Notes under the pieces: model-generated | The model's database searches: none | What the model saw: only the letters and a program-made list of their open reading frames with translations | Told to the model about the DNA's origin: nothing | Shown: positions 1 through 10,410 of the stretch, in pieces | Layout of the letters: every line of letters begins with the position of its first letter | Numbering within the stretch: position 1 is the stretch's first letter | DNA from: Metallyticus violacea | Taxonomy: Eukaryota > Arthropoda > Insecta > Mantodea > Metallyticidae | DNA: 64,000 nt | Assembly: GCA_030762175.1 (NCBI GenBank) | Contig: CM060846.1 | Location: 241,148,012-241,212,011 of the forward strand | Direction: 5' to 3' | Made by a program: the position numbers and the translations under genes

Positions 1-1696
1 GCTATTTCAGAAGTGATTACGTCTCGTGGTAAACAGCTTTTTATACCCTATCCATGCCAGAGAATAACACGGAATCACATATGTATCTAGACAAGGTCGA
101 CAGGTTACTCAGCTTAGGAGAGTGGGGATGGGAAGGCGATCAGAGTCTCCTTGCCAAGGTCATTGGTGACAGTATAAATTTACAACTATATTTTCATCGC
201 TTTAAATAGTGTTGTTTGTAAGGTAGGAATAATACGATCACTAAAGTAATTACTTATAAGAAAAACATGTTTAAAAGAAGTATCAAAAACAGATTCCAAC
301 ATGTTATAACAGCCTTTCACTTAATTGACATTATTATGTTTTCTGGAAGTTCTACAAATCCTATGCAGACGCAGGAGTTTGGATTTGATTCCCAATAAGG
401 TACTGCTTCTGGGTTAGGCCTTCCCTAGAGTCTTCTGGGTAAGACCTTCCCTAGAGTATTTTCGTATCATGAGAAAGTAAATATCAGTTAAATGTAGTAG
501 CGATAGTCTCAGAGCGCATCTGCACCTTCATTTGATACTTATCTTAATCAGGCCCAATGCATGATTGTGGATATAGGACGTTAAAAGCATTAAAATATAG
601 GAAAATTAAATTAATATTTCCTGGGTACCAGGTTAGGATAAGTTATTCCTTCCAGGTACAGTATATTACTACATTTATGAATTATGTTAAAATGTCTGAT
701 TTAAACGATAGTTCATGAACCTAGATTACGCTTGTACAGATACACTAAAATATTGCTCTTATTTCTATATTCCTAATTAACACGACGAAAGTGAGTTTCC
801 GAGTAATGGCATAGTGCTTTAAGAATGAATCCACAATCAATTGAATCAATTTGATGAGCAGAGGAAAAAAAGTAATTGATTTCAGTTAAACAATACAAAC
901 AAACAAAACAAAAAATTGGTATGGTATTACAACCTCTGCGTTTTATACTGAAGCGCTTAAATCAGACTACGGAAAAGTCAGGTGCTTAATTGTGATTAAA
1001 TTAAGAAATAGAAAAACTGAAAATAGATATTTATATCCTTGTTATATCCTGTATTCTTGTTCTTTTAACGTTTATCACAAAGAAGGTATAGTACAAACGC
1101 ATTTGATACAGAGAACGTTTATTTGCAATCATTTATGCTCATTTCAATAAATCCATTGTTTGAAAAAAGTAAAGATTTTATTCTCTTATCTGATTGCACA
1201 TTTTATTAATCTGAATTGGAATCATGCTGAAAATCAGATAGCAAATTATACCTATCAGCTATACATGGGCTTTGGTACTGCGCATTTTAACAGTCCAATA
1301 GCAAATATTTTATATAAATTGTTTGCTTCTTTTTCCCAAACAAAAGATTTAAATGGCAGTAATACATGTTTCAAAGGCTTCATTCAAACGTAAACTAAAA
1401 GGTTTCCATATGCTGTTAGCAATTATAAGCACTGTGATTTGTTATTCTATTACCGAAGATTTTGAAAATATGTTTGACCCAAAAATGTACAAAGAGCTGT
1501 CGTAAAATCATAAACAATTCTTTTCAGAGCTTACCGGCACTTCCATATTTTCACTTTTGCTCTCAAGTTCTGTTTTATCATACCTCTTTTGATTGGCAAT
1601 TTTAAAAATATTTCTACGGCCAATATGGACATGTTGTGAAAAATATATCTAATTCGAAAGTCGTGTTCACACATCCTAGTATATTGGGATATATAT
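1..1696. other. Unrecognised AT-rich sequence
   Basis: No coding region, RNA gene or mobile-element signature is recognisable. The open frames are short and AT-driven. The only local structure seen is a short imperfect tandem duplication of about 28 bp near 408-465, where a 'CCTTCCCTAGAGT' block recurs. Likely intergenic or intronic. Confidence 0.5.
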
Positions 1697-1709
1697 AAAT
1701 GTGCTGCTT

Positions 1710-2083
1710 GACCGCCTCCTCAGGTAGTGATTAGTATTGCTGACTGATGACCGGGAGGACCCAGGTTCGATTCCCGGACTTTGTAATTTTTCTGAGTTAG
1801 GGAGGTCTGGAACGGGATCAACCCGGCCTCGTGAGGATAATTGGGGAGCTGGCTGATGGAGAGGTGGCGTTCTTCGATTTCGAAAGCCATATGATGAGCG
1901 ACCGGCTGGGTGGCAGAATAATCAAATGCCACCCTGCAATACTGCCCTCTACCAATGAAGTCGTAAGACGGAGACAGATGAAGCAGAGGTCATGGCGGCA
2001 GGCCATGGTCCGATCTCAGGTTGTGGCGCCATAGAAGGAGAAGGAGAAGAAGAAGAAGAAGAAGAAGAAGAAGAAGAAGAAGA
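1710..2083 (+). mobile_element. SINE3: tRNA-derived SINE with (GAA)n tail and 13-bp TSD
   Basis: The head is tRNA-like. It has an A-box-like GGTAGTGATTAGTA and a B-box-like GGTTCGATTCC around 1763-1773, followed by an unrelated body and a (GAA)n tail at about 2042-2083. The unit is flanked by direct repeats AAATGTGCTGCTT (1697-1709) and AAATGTGCTACTT (2084-2096), one mismatch apart, as expected for target-primed retroposition. The open frames inside on both strands are artefacts of this non-coding repeat. Only this copy was found in the window. The tRNA of origin is not identified. Confidence 0.8.
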
Positions 2084-2096
2084 AAATGTGCTACTT

Positions 2097-3702
2097 TCAT
2101 TTTTAATTCGTAGCATGTGATTTCTTAGATCATATTGGTTCTGTTTAAATTGGCATCTTTCGTCAGCTTAAATATTTTTTTTTTTTCCAGTGATGTGAAG
2201 GGAAAACGTTTTACAGTACCTAACAGCAATTCATGTTTGTATGTATCTTGATATATTTATTAGGATCATTGTATTAATTGAAGAACAGTTCTTTAATTTA
2301 CTTCAAGCAATAACATTTTAAGTGTCAAGACACTTAAATAGACATGGAAACTGGCGATTTCATATACTCGCTGATTATTCGCAAACGCATTGTGATAATT
2401 GCAAACGGCGACCTCAGAAACACTTATGAATAGGAAATGCAATATGCAACATTTATACGTAAAGTCATGCATGGTTTTGGGCTTTTATCTAATTCTCAAT
2501 TACAACTAATTTAATGTATTGTTATTATTATTATTATTATTATCATCATTATTATTATTATTATTATTATTATTGTTGTTGTTGTTGTTGTTAGGTTAAT
2601 ACAACGCACTAAAATCACCAAGGTTTTAATTAAAGTATTGAAGGAAGGTAAAACAACAAAAGAGATTTTCCAAGAAACACATTTATTTGCAACCGAGGAC
2701 TGTAACTATTAGTTCATTTGAAGTATAAAAAACATAAAAAAATACATCTTGCTTAAAATTTGTATGTTGTATCTTTTGTTTCCTACACTGAAAAATGAAG
2801 GAACACAAAGAAATATTACAATTACTGTACGTAAAGGTATATCATTACGTTATTTAAAATGACTTTTCTTCATCGCTAGCATCTAGTACTTCTGCATAAT
2901 TTTGATGTTTTCATTTCTTTACCATGTACTCCATAGGCACCAGAACCTGGGACCTTATGCCCTTGACCCCTCTATAAAATGTGTCAGGATTTATTTGCAA
3001 GTCAGTCTACTCGAAGATGCGTTTTCGTCATGTGTATAGGAATATAAAAATAAGCACAATATTTAAGTGTTTCCATACAAGCATAAGAAATGCAGGTTCA
3101 TAGTCTGTCGATAAAATCACATATTTCACAGTAATATGTTGCACAATCAATGTATAATCATGCTGCAGTGGCGGCTCCTTTAAGAATCTGCTGACTGGCT
3201 GTACTCCCAAGAAGTTAAAAATATGTGGTGGTCTAGTTGTAGCGTTTTCGATTACAAATCCGGAGGTCCTAGGTTTAATACTTGGTCCGGTCAAGCTATC
3301 TTGATATGGTTTATACGAAATGTTTTCTTACACTCAGAAGGTGAATACCAGGCATCTTTAAGACCCTAGGGATTTCTAACTCATTTGAGTCAATATTAAT
3401 TTATTTCATTCATTCCTACAGAATACAGACTTATATCTAAAATTAATTTATGTTTATGTTGCGATAACACCAACGCAGTCAAAGCGACAATAAATAAAGA
3501 ATTAAAAAATGTAACATTTGACACACATTGAAAATAATAACTGAGGAGTAGAGATTTATGCAATGATTATATGCATTGAGAGTAATCATACAGTAATTAT
3601 GGACATTAAAGCAACAAAACAATACATATCAGTATCACAGCTTATATTTAAATGTTTTTAAAATACTTATAGGCATTCAGAAAAACAACTATATCATAAT
3701 AA
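2097..3702. other. AT-rich intergenic stretch with a weak tRNA-like repeat relic
   Basis: Mostly featureless. It holds the ATT/GTT microsatellite listed separately. Near 3225-3292 there is a degenerate plus-strand tRNA-like block: TGGTGGTCTAGTTGTAGCG followed by GTCCTAGGTTTAATACTTGG, resembling A and B boxes. This could be an old SINE head. No target duplication or tail is visible. Confidence 0.3.
2518..2595. repeat. (TTA)n/(TTG)n microsatellite
   Basis: About 78 bp of ATT/TTA trinucleotides, interrupted by a TCATCA variant and ending in six GTT units. A simple sequence repeat with no linked retroelement recognised. Confidence 0.9.
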
Positions 3703-3715
3703 TGCACTTGAATAA

Positions 3716-4111
3716 CTTCTTTATCTTTTGCTGTGTTACTCTCCTCGTCTGTAGGACTTACACCCCTGGAATTTAATTCTAATGCCCGGATCGATTGTCT
3801 TTGGGAGAGTTAATTAATCTTGATGCATATAGATTACACATTCAAACAGACGACTCCCTGAATGGGTAGTCAATCCAGTTTCAGGACTTCCTCCATTACA
3901 TCACAAACACAGAAGTCGCAGACACAGAAATAGATTGAATGAAGGTAAACGGGGAAACGGAAGATGGTAGAGAAAGACTAACTTGACATTTTCCCTTAAA
4001 ACGGACTTAGTAAAACCACAGAAACCTCAACCAAATTAGTCGGCCGCAGGATTTGAACCTAGGACGTCCCAAATACGAGTCCCAATCTTACCGCCTGTCT
4101 AACCAGTTTGG
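3716..4111 (-). mobile_element. SINE4: tRNA-derived SINE with perfect 13-bp TSD
   Basis: Read on the minus strand, the element begins with a tRNA-like head at about 4020-4111: ACTGGTTAGACAGGCGGTAA as A-box region and GGTTCAAATCC as B box. It continues through an unrelated body of about 300 bp and ends A-rich (AAAGATAAAGAA). Perfect direct repeats TGCACTTGAATAA flank it at 3703-3715 and 4112-4124. The head differs from the other SINEs in the window, so I treat it as its own family. Confidence 0.8.
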
Positions 4112-4124
4112 TGCACTTGAATAA

Positions 4125-4678
4125 TAGCAGGATAAATTTAACATTTAACACCCACAATTAACACAGTTATCCATGTACATTGACATTATATCTTCTAGAT
4201 TGAAGTTTCCCAGATATTCATACACACAGAAAAACAATTGTTAGAGAATTTTCCTTATATCATTTTTAAACTGTAGTATAATTCTTGGGCAAAACGTATA
4301 TATGAAAGGCAGTTTGCATTTTGCTTTTCTTAATAATTTAGCATTATGAGCTATTAAATGTGGGTTTTATTTTTTATATGAGCAGCCATTTGTTCGTTAA
4401 ACTGCATCGGGACATCAAAGACTGTTGCATAGTTGCTGTATTGGCGTATAAAATAAGCCGCCTTCATTAATGAGTTAAATGTTGTCCTAAGTGACTTGGA
4501 AACAAGGGAGGGAATTTGGTTAAATTCAGATAGAAAATATTTTTGTCGATCGACAGTCGTTTCGCTGCTACAGGAGACAGTCCACACGGACTGAAACTAT
4601 TGCTGAAAACCCAGTAGTCATAACAGATTCCATGGAGTTAGCATACGTCTGGTTATTTCTCGTGGTATGCCGATGAAA
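4125..4678. other. Unrecognised AT-rich sequence
   Basis: No gene, RNA or repeat recognised. The short minus-strand open frame at 4354-4587 has no family resemblance that I can see. Confidence 0.4.
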
Positions 4679-4686
4679 GTCAAAAG

Positions 4687-4980
4687 GAGTTCTTCTTTTT
4701 AAATAGTGTTTAACGCCCGTTTTTACTACTGGGGCACCACTGGCGGTGGACACTGATGATACATGAAATGAAATAATATATTGTGAATGGATATTTTTTA
4801 AGGAAGGAAATGTTCCTGGCCTAAGTTTAGGGTACCTCCTCGGCATTTACCATTTATGAGGACTGAGGAAACCCCACCCCCCAAAAAAAAACCCGTCAGG
4901 GAGGACGATCCTGGCCGGATTCGAACCCCAGACCTCCCGCTCACGAGTCCGCGCTTTAACGACCTCGGTCACCCGTGGCG
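4687..4980 (-). mobile_element. SINE1 copy (full length) with 8-bp TSD
   Basis: SINE1 is the commonest SINE here (seven copies). On its sense strand it starts with a tRNA-like head, roughly CCACGGGTGGCCGAGGTCG with B box GGTTCGAATCC. The middle carries 'CCAGGTTTTCCTCAGTCCTC' and 'CTTAGGCCTGGAACG'. The 3' part ends 'GGCGTTAAACACTATT' plus A-rich tail. In this minus-strand copy the direct repeat GTCAAAAG is at 4679-4686 and 4981-4988. An internal run of C and A (around 4874-4893) is a private change. Confidence 0.85.
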
Positions 4981-4988
4981 GTCAAAAG

Positions 4989-5439
4989 AAAGTGATTTTT
5001 TTATGCATTCTCACATTTGTCAGCGTTTATCGAAGGACCAGTTTCATAAATATACACCTACTTTCAGAGCTCATTCTATAAAACTCTCTAATTATTTTGG
5101 AATGTACATTAGCTGCTTCGACGAACTTCTTACTTTAGTTGCACCAAAAACTACATCAGACCACAAATATAAGTCTGTTGGCTCAGTTGAAAGATCAGCA
5201 GTAATCATTAAGTAAATATTTTTATTTAATTTGTTTTTAAAATTAGGTCAATTGTTTATATACCAGACAAGTTATACTATACTAATATTTACATCCATTT
5301 GACACACTATTGAATTAAATAAAAAACATCCATATAAATTTTATGTGTATAAATGAACAGAATACTGTGAACGGCAAATGATGGTGTTACACATATTTTA
5401 AAGATTTCCGTGTTTGTACTAAGCAATGATTATTTACAA
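4989..5439. other. Unrecognised AT-rich sequence
   Basis: Nothing recognisable between the SINE and the BESS-like coding relic. Confidence 0.4.
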
Positions 5440-5830
5440 ATGCTGGGGTGGTGGAGTTGGCCTTGCATTGCTGCCTGGAATCCGACAAACTGGTTGGGTC
5501 TGAAGTTTATTTTGTATTTTCCTCATTGCATTCAAAAATTCAACTTTACGTTAATTTATCACCATCATTAATTGTTGATTTGGCTTATTTACGGACGCAT
5601 TTTAACATCTCAGGTCATCAAGTCCCATTCAATTTCAAAATTTTAATAGTTGGAACTAAAGAGAGGAGAAAAAGCTTATCTTCACCATCATTATTGAATG
5701 TATTTTTATCAAGAACACAAATTAATTCGCGTTCAAGGTTATCAACAGTATGTTTGCGTAGGTTACCATGGGCTCTCAGAATAGGTTGCGAAAGTTTCTT
5801 GGTTAGATAATTCCGTGCTTATATTACTGT
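5440..5830 (-). pseudogene. BESS-domain-like C-terminal coding relic, interrupted by SINE2 fragment
   Basis: Reading minus from about 5815, a frame gives an N-terminal stretch with LRKHTVDNLERELICVLD and then EDKLFLLSLVPTIKIL. A SINE2 3' fragment (5572-5640) intervenes. On its far side the sequence resumes as KVEFLNAMRKIQNKLQ and ends PTPPPQHL then stop at about 5440. The two halves together match the shape of a BESS motif: an F-x-x-SL-x-P core, then a basic amphipathic helix. BESS motifs close many insect MADF-BESS DNA-binding proteins (Adf-1 type). Upstream frames (to about 5950) are shifted, and no convincing MADF domain was found. So this is a broken gene or one exon of one. The assignment is by eye and moderate at best. 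Confidence 0.4.
5572..5640 (-). mobile_element. SINE2 3'-end fragment
   Basis: The reverse complement reads GGGACTTGATGACCTGAGAT, then GTTAAAATGCGTCCG and TAAATAAGCC, matching the 3' terminus of SINE2 at 12720-13001. It is heavily 5'-truncated. Short imperfect repeats (AAATTGAAT and AAGTTGAAT) flank it and fall inside the BESS-like frame, consistent with a retroposed insertion that split that coding relic. Confidence 0.7.
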
Positions 5831-6295
5831 TGGTTTCGTCAAAATTGTTATCAGGAAGTGTAGAGAAGGAAAGAGATATGGTGACCTTTTCCGTTGTTAA
5901 TTTGTCGAGACTACAAATTGCAGTTCGGAACATTTTTATTAGCGTCATTGCCAGTGGGAGATCATTTTGTATGTCATTTTATCTCCTGCCACAGTCTTTT
6001 ACATTTTCCTATGCTTTCTATATTTCCTTGCCTGAAATAAGAAGGAAATGCAGCAAACCCTTTTTGTATTTGCAGGCTCTGATGACTGAAATAGCTTTTC
6101 TTCAATATGAATATTTGTTGGGAAAAGCAACTGTAAGCCAGTATTGGAGATCTCGGATTAAGCAATTGGATGAATGAAATCCTGTCGTTAGTAGTGCTGG
6201 TTCACTTTAAATACGCCGTAATCAATTTTTGTGGTGAATTTGAAAAAAATGAATGGAAGTATCGTTGATCCAGTGATTAATCCGAAACGCAAATA

Positions 6296-6346
<51 letters not shown>

Positions 6347-6348
6347 TT

Positions 6349-6383
<35 letters not shown>

Positions 6384-6388
6384 TTTTT
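6296..6388. repeat. (TTA)n followed by (TTTA)n microsatellite
   Basis: About 50 bp of ATT units run directly into about 40 bp of TTTA units. Simple repeat. Confidence 0.9.
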
Positions 6389-6389
6389 G

Positions 6390-8339
6390 CAAAATTTGCC
6401 ATTTTGACTTACAAGTGACTTGGAGATGGTTGAGTTAGGCTGTGCGCGAGCTACCGATGGAAAGTATGTGATATACTCTAGAAAAACTAGAACGGGAAGT
6501 GATGTGTTGCGCTGTGATGTGAAAATAAGGAGTGTAGTAAATAGTAAATAAAGAGAGGGATAAGATTGGATAAATTAAAACGCATAGTGATTGGTAAAAT
6601 GAATTGTGTGAGGTACAAAAAACGAAGTGCGGTAGACATAAACTTATTTGCAAAAATTTGTTATTGGTATAGCGCAGATATTATCGGCGATTGTGAGTGC
6701 GAAAGATAGTATGGAAGATGTGTGTTTTTGGTGGAAGAGTGGGTGGTAATTTCAATAATGCGTTGCTGTGCGGGTGTGCTTATAAATGACGTAACTCGTA
6801 ATTTGAATAATGCGACGTTGTGCGGGAGGGTCGTAAGTTGATTTCCAGCTGTTCTGCATGCCAAGGAATGGGAAGTGTAGAATTATATTTTTTATAAATA
6901 ACAATTATAATTTTTATTTTAATACACATTAAAAAGTAACATTTGCGCAAGAACATTAAAAAATTATATTGTAATACATATCTATGCAAGAGCATTGAAA
7001 AAATATGATTGAATATGTTATTCTTTATATAAATATTTTTTAGCAATAGTAACTATTTTAATAATTAAACATAACAAAACCTATACGAAAAAATCATTAT
7101 AAGTGCCCCGCAAACACGATAATGTATGTACTTATGCAAAAGCATTGAAAATGTGTTTAAACGTGTTATTTTTTTATATACAAGCACATTTTTAAAATAG
7201 TTATATTAAAAGTTAAACATACTTAAACATATACGAAAGAAGATCACTATAAATGTACTAAATGCGTGAACACTTGCACACATATTTGCGTACATGTGAA
7301 TATGGTGATGGAATATTGTGAAGATAGCAGGCACGTAGTGCTTGACAGTAAAAACATTTTGGATAAAACGCTAGATTTTTTAAAGCAATTTTACACACTC
7401 GCTTTGATCCATAAAAACATTTAAACATTTTAGTCGTTAAGTGAAAAGTTATAAATGAATGATTGAACAAATTGGTTTTCACAAGAAACTATGAGTGATT
7501 ATATCCACTAAAAGGACTTTTACAGTCTGCACTGAAACCTAGATGTCATTTCTTTTTAAACTGCTGTGGGGCTATACACAAAGCAAAAAATTAAAATATA
7601 TATTGCAGCACACAGACAAACATTAAATTGAGTAAATATTAAAATAAAATGAAAATTTTACAACGATGACATTCATAAGGTGGTTTTAAAGTTTTTTTGT
7701 ACATGTGCGTACATATTAGGTATATTATATAGTTTGTAAGCACAATGAGCCTCTGGCACTATAAGGACGCAGAATTATATCTACCTAATGGTTTACTGTC
7801 TCTAGTTTTGAAAAACCATTTAGTATACGGCTTCCAAATACAACCACAAAGGGTGTTTTTGTGTACCTACAACTGTCAAATTGCTTGCAATGATAATCAC
7901 AGTTATTTATACTCATTTTATAAATACTACAAAGAAAGAAAATAAAAAACTAATCATTTCAGAAAAAAGTTATCATTTTACAAGTTTGCGCTTGCAAGTG
8001 AATGTTTGTGTGTATGGTAATGAACATTAATGTTACTACTACATTTTTAAAAACACAATTTTATTTTAAATGTTAACTTCCTATTGCATCTGTGCCCAAA
8101 TATACGCCCAAAACCTTGTCCTGGAACCCACGATATTCACAATGTTGTTGTATTTTTAAACATACTGTCAACTTTTAGTGCTGATATTCAACTATACCAT
8201 TTTGTTTTAACTAGTTATACTTATTAAAAACACAAATCACCAATAATTACTATTTGGTGTGCTACAAAAGCATTACTCCTTTTTTGGCACTAAGTTATTT
8301 TTTCTTAAAAATATTCCTTGCTTTCACTGTTAATGGTAG
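6390..8339. other. AT-rich stretch with degenerate tandem repeats
   Basis: No coding region is supported. A short duplicated block lies at 6747-6840, where GTAATTT-C/G-AATAATGCG occurs twice. A longer diverged tandem repeat at about 6900-7255 is listed separately. The rest, including 7260-8339, is unrecognised. Confidence 0.4.
6900..7255. repeat. Degenerate tandem repeat, period about 150 bp
   Basis: Two diverged monomers are visible. Each contains 'TATGCAA-G/A-AGCATTGAAAA' (6984 and 7134), then a T-rich block, 'AAACATA', 'ATACGAAA' and 'ATCA-TATAA'. The spacing between equivalent points is 150 bp. A third partial unit begins near 6925 (GCGCAAGAACATTAAAAAA). It looks satellite-like but short and old. 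Confidence 0.55.
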
Positions 8340-8670
8340 TAGAGTAGTGTGGGGCAAAAGTACGTGCTGGGTAAGAGTACGCACAAGGGATATTTATAAG
8401 AAACCGCCGTGCAGTTGGTAGCACTACATGCTGTTGGATAGCTAACATGGCCGATAGCTTCTCTTCTTAGTTTCGTCGCGCTGATGTATTTCATATTTAA
8501 ACTATGAGGTAAGATTGAATATCACACATCTCGATGTTAATTTTAGGAGTTTTGGAAGTGTGTTTGGCCTATGTAAAATCTAAAATCTGTAATGCAGTAC
8601 TATGCCAATTTATTGGCTATTTTCTGTAATAACATGTCTTACCTTAGTCATTGAATGAACATAAGTACAG

Positions 8671-9984
8671 ATGGCAGCACAACCTGGGAAATGTTTCAGA
8701 AGACAATGGGGCAAGAGTACGAACTGTAGGGTGGGGCAAAAGTACGCATGCGTACTTTTGCCCCACTCTTGTATTTGTATGTGTAATTACAGAGTTCATA
8801 ATATGAATGAGTCAGGAATCAGTACTGTCCCTAACAAGACTCCTAAAGTTGTCTCACCTACTGGCAAGAAAGCCGTTGGAAAAATAGTTTCTGCAGAAAG
8901 AGGAAATTTAACAACTGTTGTTTGTGCAGTCAGTGCCAGTGGAAATTATGTTTCCCCAGGCATAATATTTGTAAGAAAGAGAGCTAAACAAGAATTTATG
9001 CATGGAGCTCCACCAGGTGCGATCATGATGTGCTCAGACAGTGGATACATCAATAGTGATTTATTTGTTGAATGGCTGACGCATTTTCAGAAGCATGTAA
9101 GGGGAAACATTGAGAACCCAATACTTCTAGTGCTAGATAATCACACGTCGCATTTAAACTTGCAAACAATACAGAATGGGATTCATCTTCTGTCTATTCC
9201 TCCCCATACCTCACATAAGTTGCAGCATCTCGACAGATCGTTCTTCAAGCCATTAAAAGACCTTTATTCTGCAATGTGTGACAAATGGTTACTAAATAAC
9301 CCAGGACGCGTCATAACGCAATTTCAAATTGCAGAGTTGTTTGGTGAAGCTTATGAAAAATGTGCTACAATTGGAAAAGGAATTAAAGGATTTAAGGAGT
9401 GTGGGATATATCCAGTGAATAGGCACATATTTTCAGAGGAAGATTATCTGCCCAGTTCTGTTACAGATCAAGAGCCTTCAGCCGTTATTACAGAGGAGGC
9501 AACAGACAGTGAGGAGCAGTTTTCAGTTGTCAGGAACAAAATCTCCGATGGGAATCTTCCACTCAAGGAAATGACTGTTCACCTAAAACAAATTTTAAGG
9601 CCAAGGAAATTATTCCTTTGCCAAAAAGAAAAGGCAAACAAATAAGAAGGAAGAGAAGTCAAAGATCAGAAATGCTGACTAGCTCACCCTTTAAAAGGAA
9701 GTTGGAAATTAATCAAGTCATTAAATTATCCAGTGTCTCAAAGCGGATCAAGTGTGACTTAACAAAATCACATGACAATATGAGGTCCAAAAAAACCAAA
9801 TGGCATTCAACGACACCTAAAGCCTCAACTTCAAGTTTGAGAGACAAACTCCACTGTCCAGGATGTTGAACCACCAAAAGAGGACTGGATTCAGTGTCAA
9901 CATTGCGGAGAATTGTGGCATGAAGCCTGTTCCAGTCATGAGGGAGGCAACAAATTTTTCTGCGACTACTGTAAGAATGATTAA
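8671..9984 (+). pseudogene. Tigger/pogo-like DDE transposase relic with C-terminal PHD-like finger
   Basis: The recognisable protein starts near 8802 with NESGISTVPNKTPKV, the usual start of the DDE catalytic core. It continues through GGNF-type 'SGNYVSPGIIF', 'SGYINSDLFVEWL', LLVLDNHTSH (second Asp) and PPHTSHKLQHLDRSFFKPL (third Asp), then ELFGEAYEKCATIGKGIKGF and CGIYPVNRHIF. In the family the first motif is D-E-S/T-G. Here it is N-E-S-G, so the first catalytic Asp is lost. No N-terminal helix-turn-helix/CENP-B-type DNA-binding region precedes it; the 36-bp palindrome sits there instead, so the apparent start at 8671 is not meaningful. The frame ends at 9645, shifts by one to a Lys/Arg-rich tail (9618-9869), then returns to the first frame for a Cys/His finger (CQHCGELWHEACSSH...FFCDYCKND, to 9984). 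PHD-like fingers occur at this place in related insect elements. Non-functional. Confidence 0.8.
8731..8766. repeat. Perfect 36-bp palindrome made of TIR-like motifs
   Basis: The block reads GTGGGGCAAAAGTACGCA followed by its exact reverse complement, with no spacer. The half-site GGGGCAAAAGTACG is the same motif found at the transposon's terminus, in opposite orientation in each half. Possible transposase-binding repeat or junction of an internal deletion. Confidence 0.95.
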
Positions 9985-10163
9985 GACTATGAGAAAATAT
10001 CATATTTTTCATTCATATTGTTTAGATAGGTAAATTAAGTTACTATAATCCTTTAGTTTTATATTAATTATGTTTAATATAAGTCAGACTATGGTCCTTT
10101 AATGTATTCTTATATTGTAATTAAAACATAGTAATAAGCAGCAAAATTTAAAAAATGTGTTTT

Positions 10164-10223
10164 CTGCGTACTTTTACCCCATATAATGCGTACTTTTGCC
10201 CCACATATGGGGCAAAAGTTCGC
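10164..10223. repeat. Subterminal inverted and direct repeats of the transposon end motif
   Basis: Three copies of the TGCGTACTTTT-A/G-CCCCA motif lie in 60 bp: two direct copies, then one inverted (ATGGGGCAAAAGTTCGC). The last two form an imperfect palindrome around ACATATG. The arrangement parallels the left-end palindrome at 8731-8766. Confidence 0.85.
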
Positions 10224-10410
10224 ATTTGTCACATTTTAATTAAATATTTTTAAAATGTTCTTTTGAATGGAAAGGTATATTTTAACCACTGTTTCTGATA
10301 AAATATAGAATGCAAATTTCATAATAAATAATTCACAAATATCAATCAAATATATACCATTGGAGAGGTCTTTAAACCTTAAGTGCGCACTCTTACCCCG
10401 CATTACTCTA

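Larger units (their letters stand above)
8342..10408 (+). mobile_element. Pogo/Tigger-like DNA transposon, complete with TIRs and TA duplication
   Basis: The left end GAGTAGTGTGGGGC (from 8342) and the right end, reverse-complemented, GAGTAATGCGGGGT (to 10408) form imperfect terminal inverted repeats, 18 of 23 positions matching. Both are flanked by TA (8340-8341 and 10409-10410), the target duplication typical of Tc1/mariner/pogo elements. Inside are a broken DDE transposase (8800-9984) and repeated inverted copies of the terminal motif TGGGGCAAAAGTACG at 8731-8766 and about 10165-10223. Length is about 2.07 kb. It looks non-autonomous now. Confidence 0.85.
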
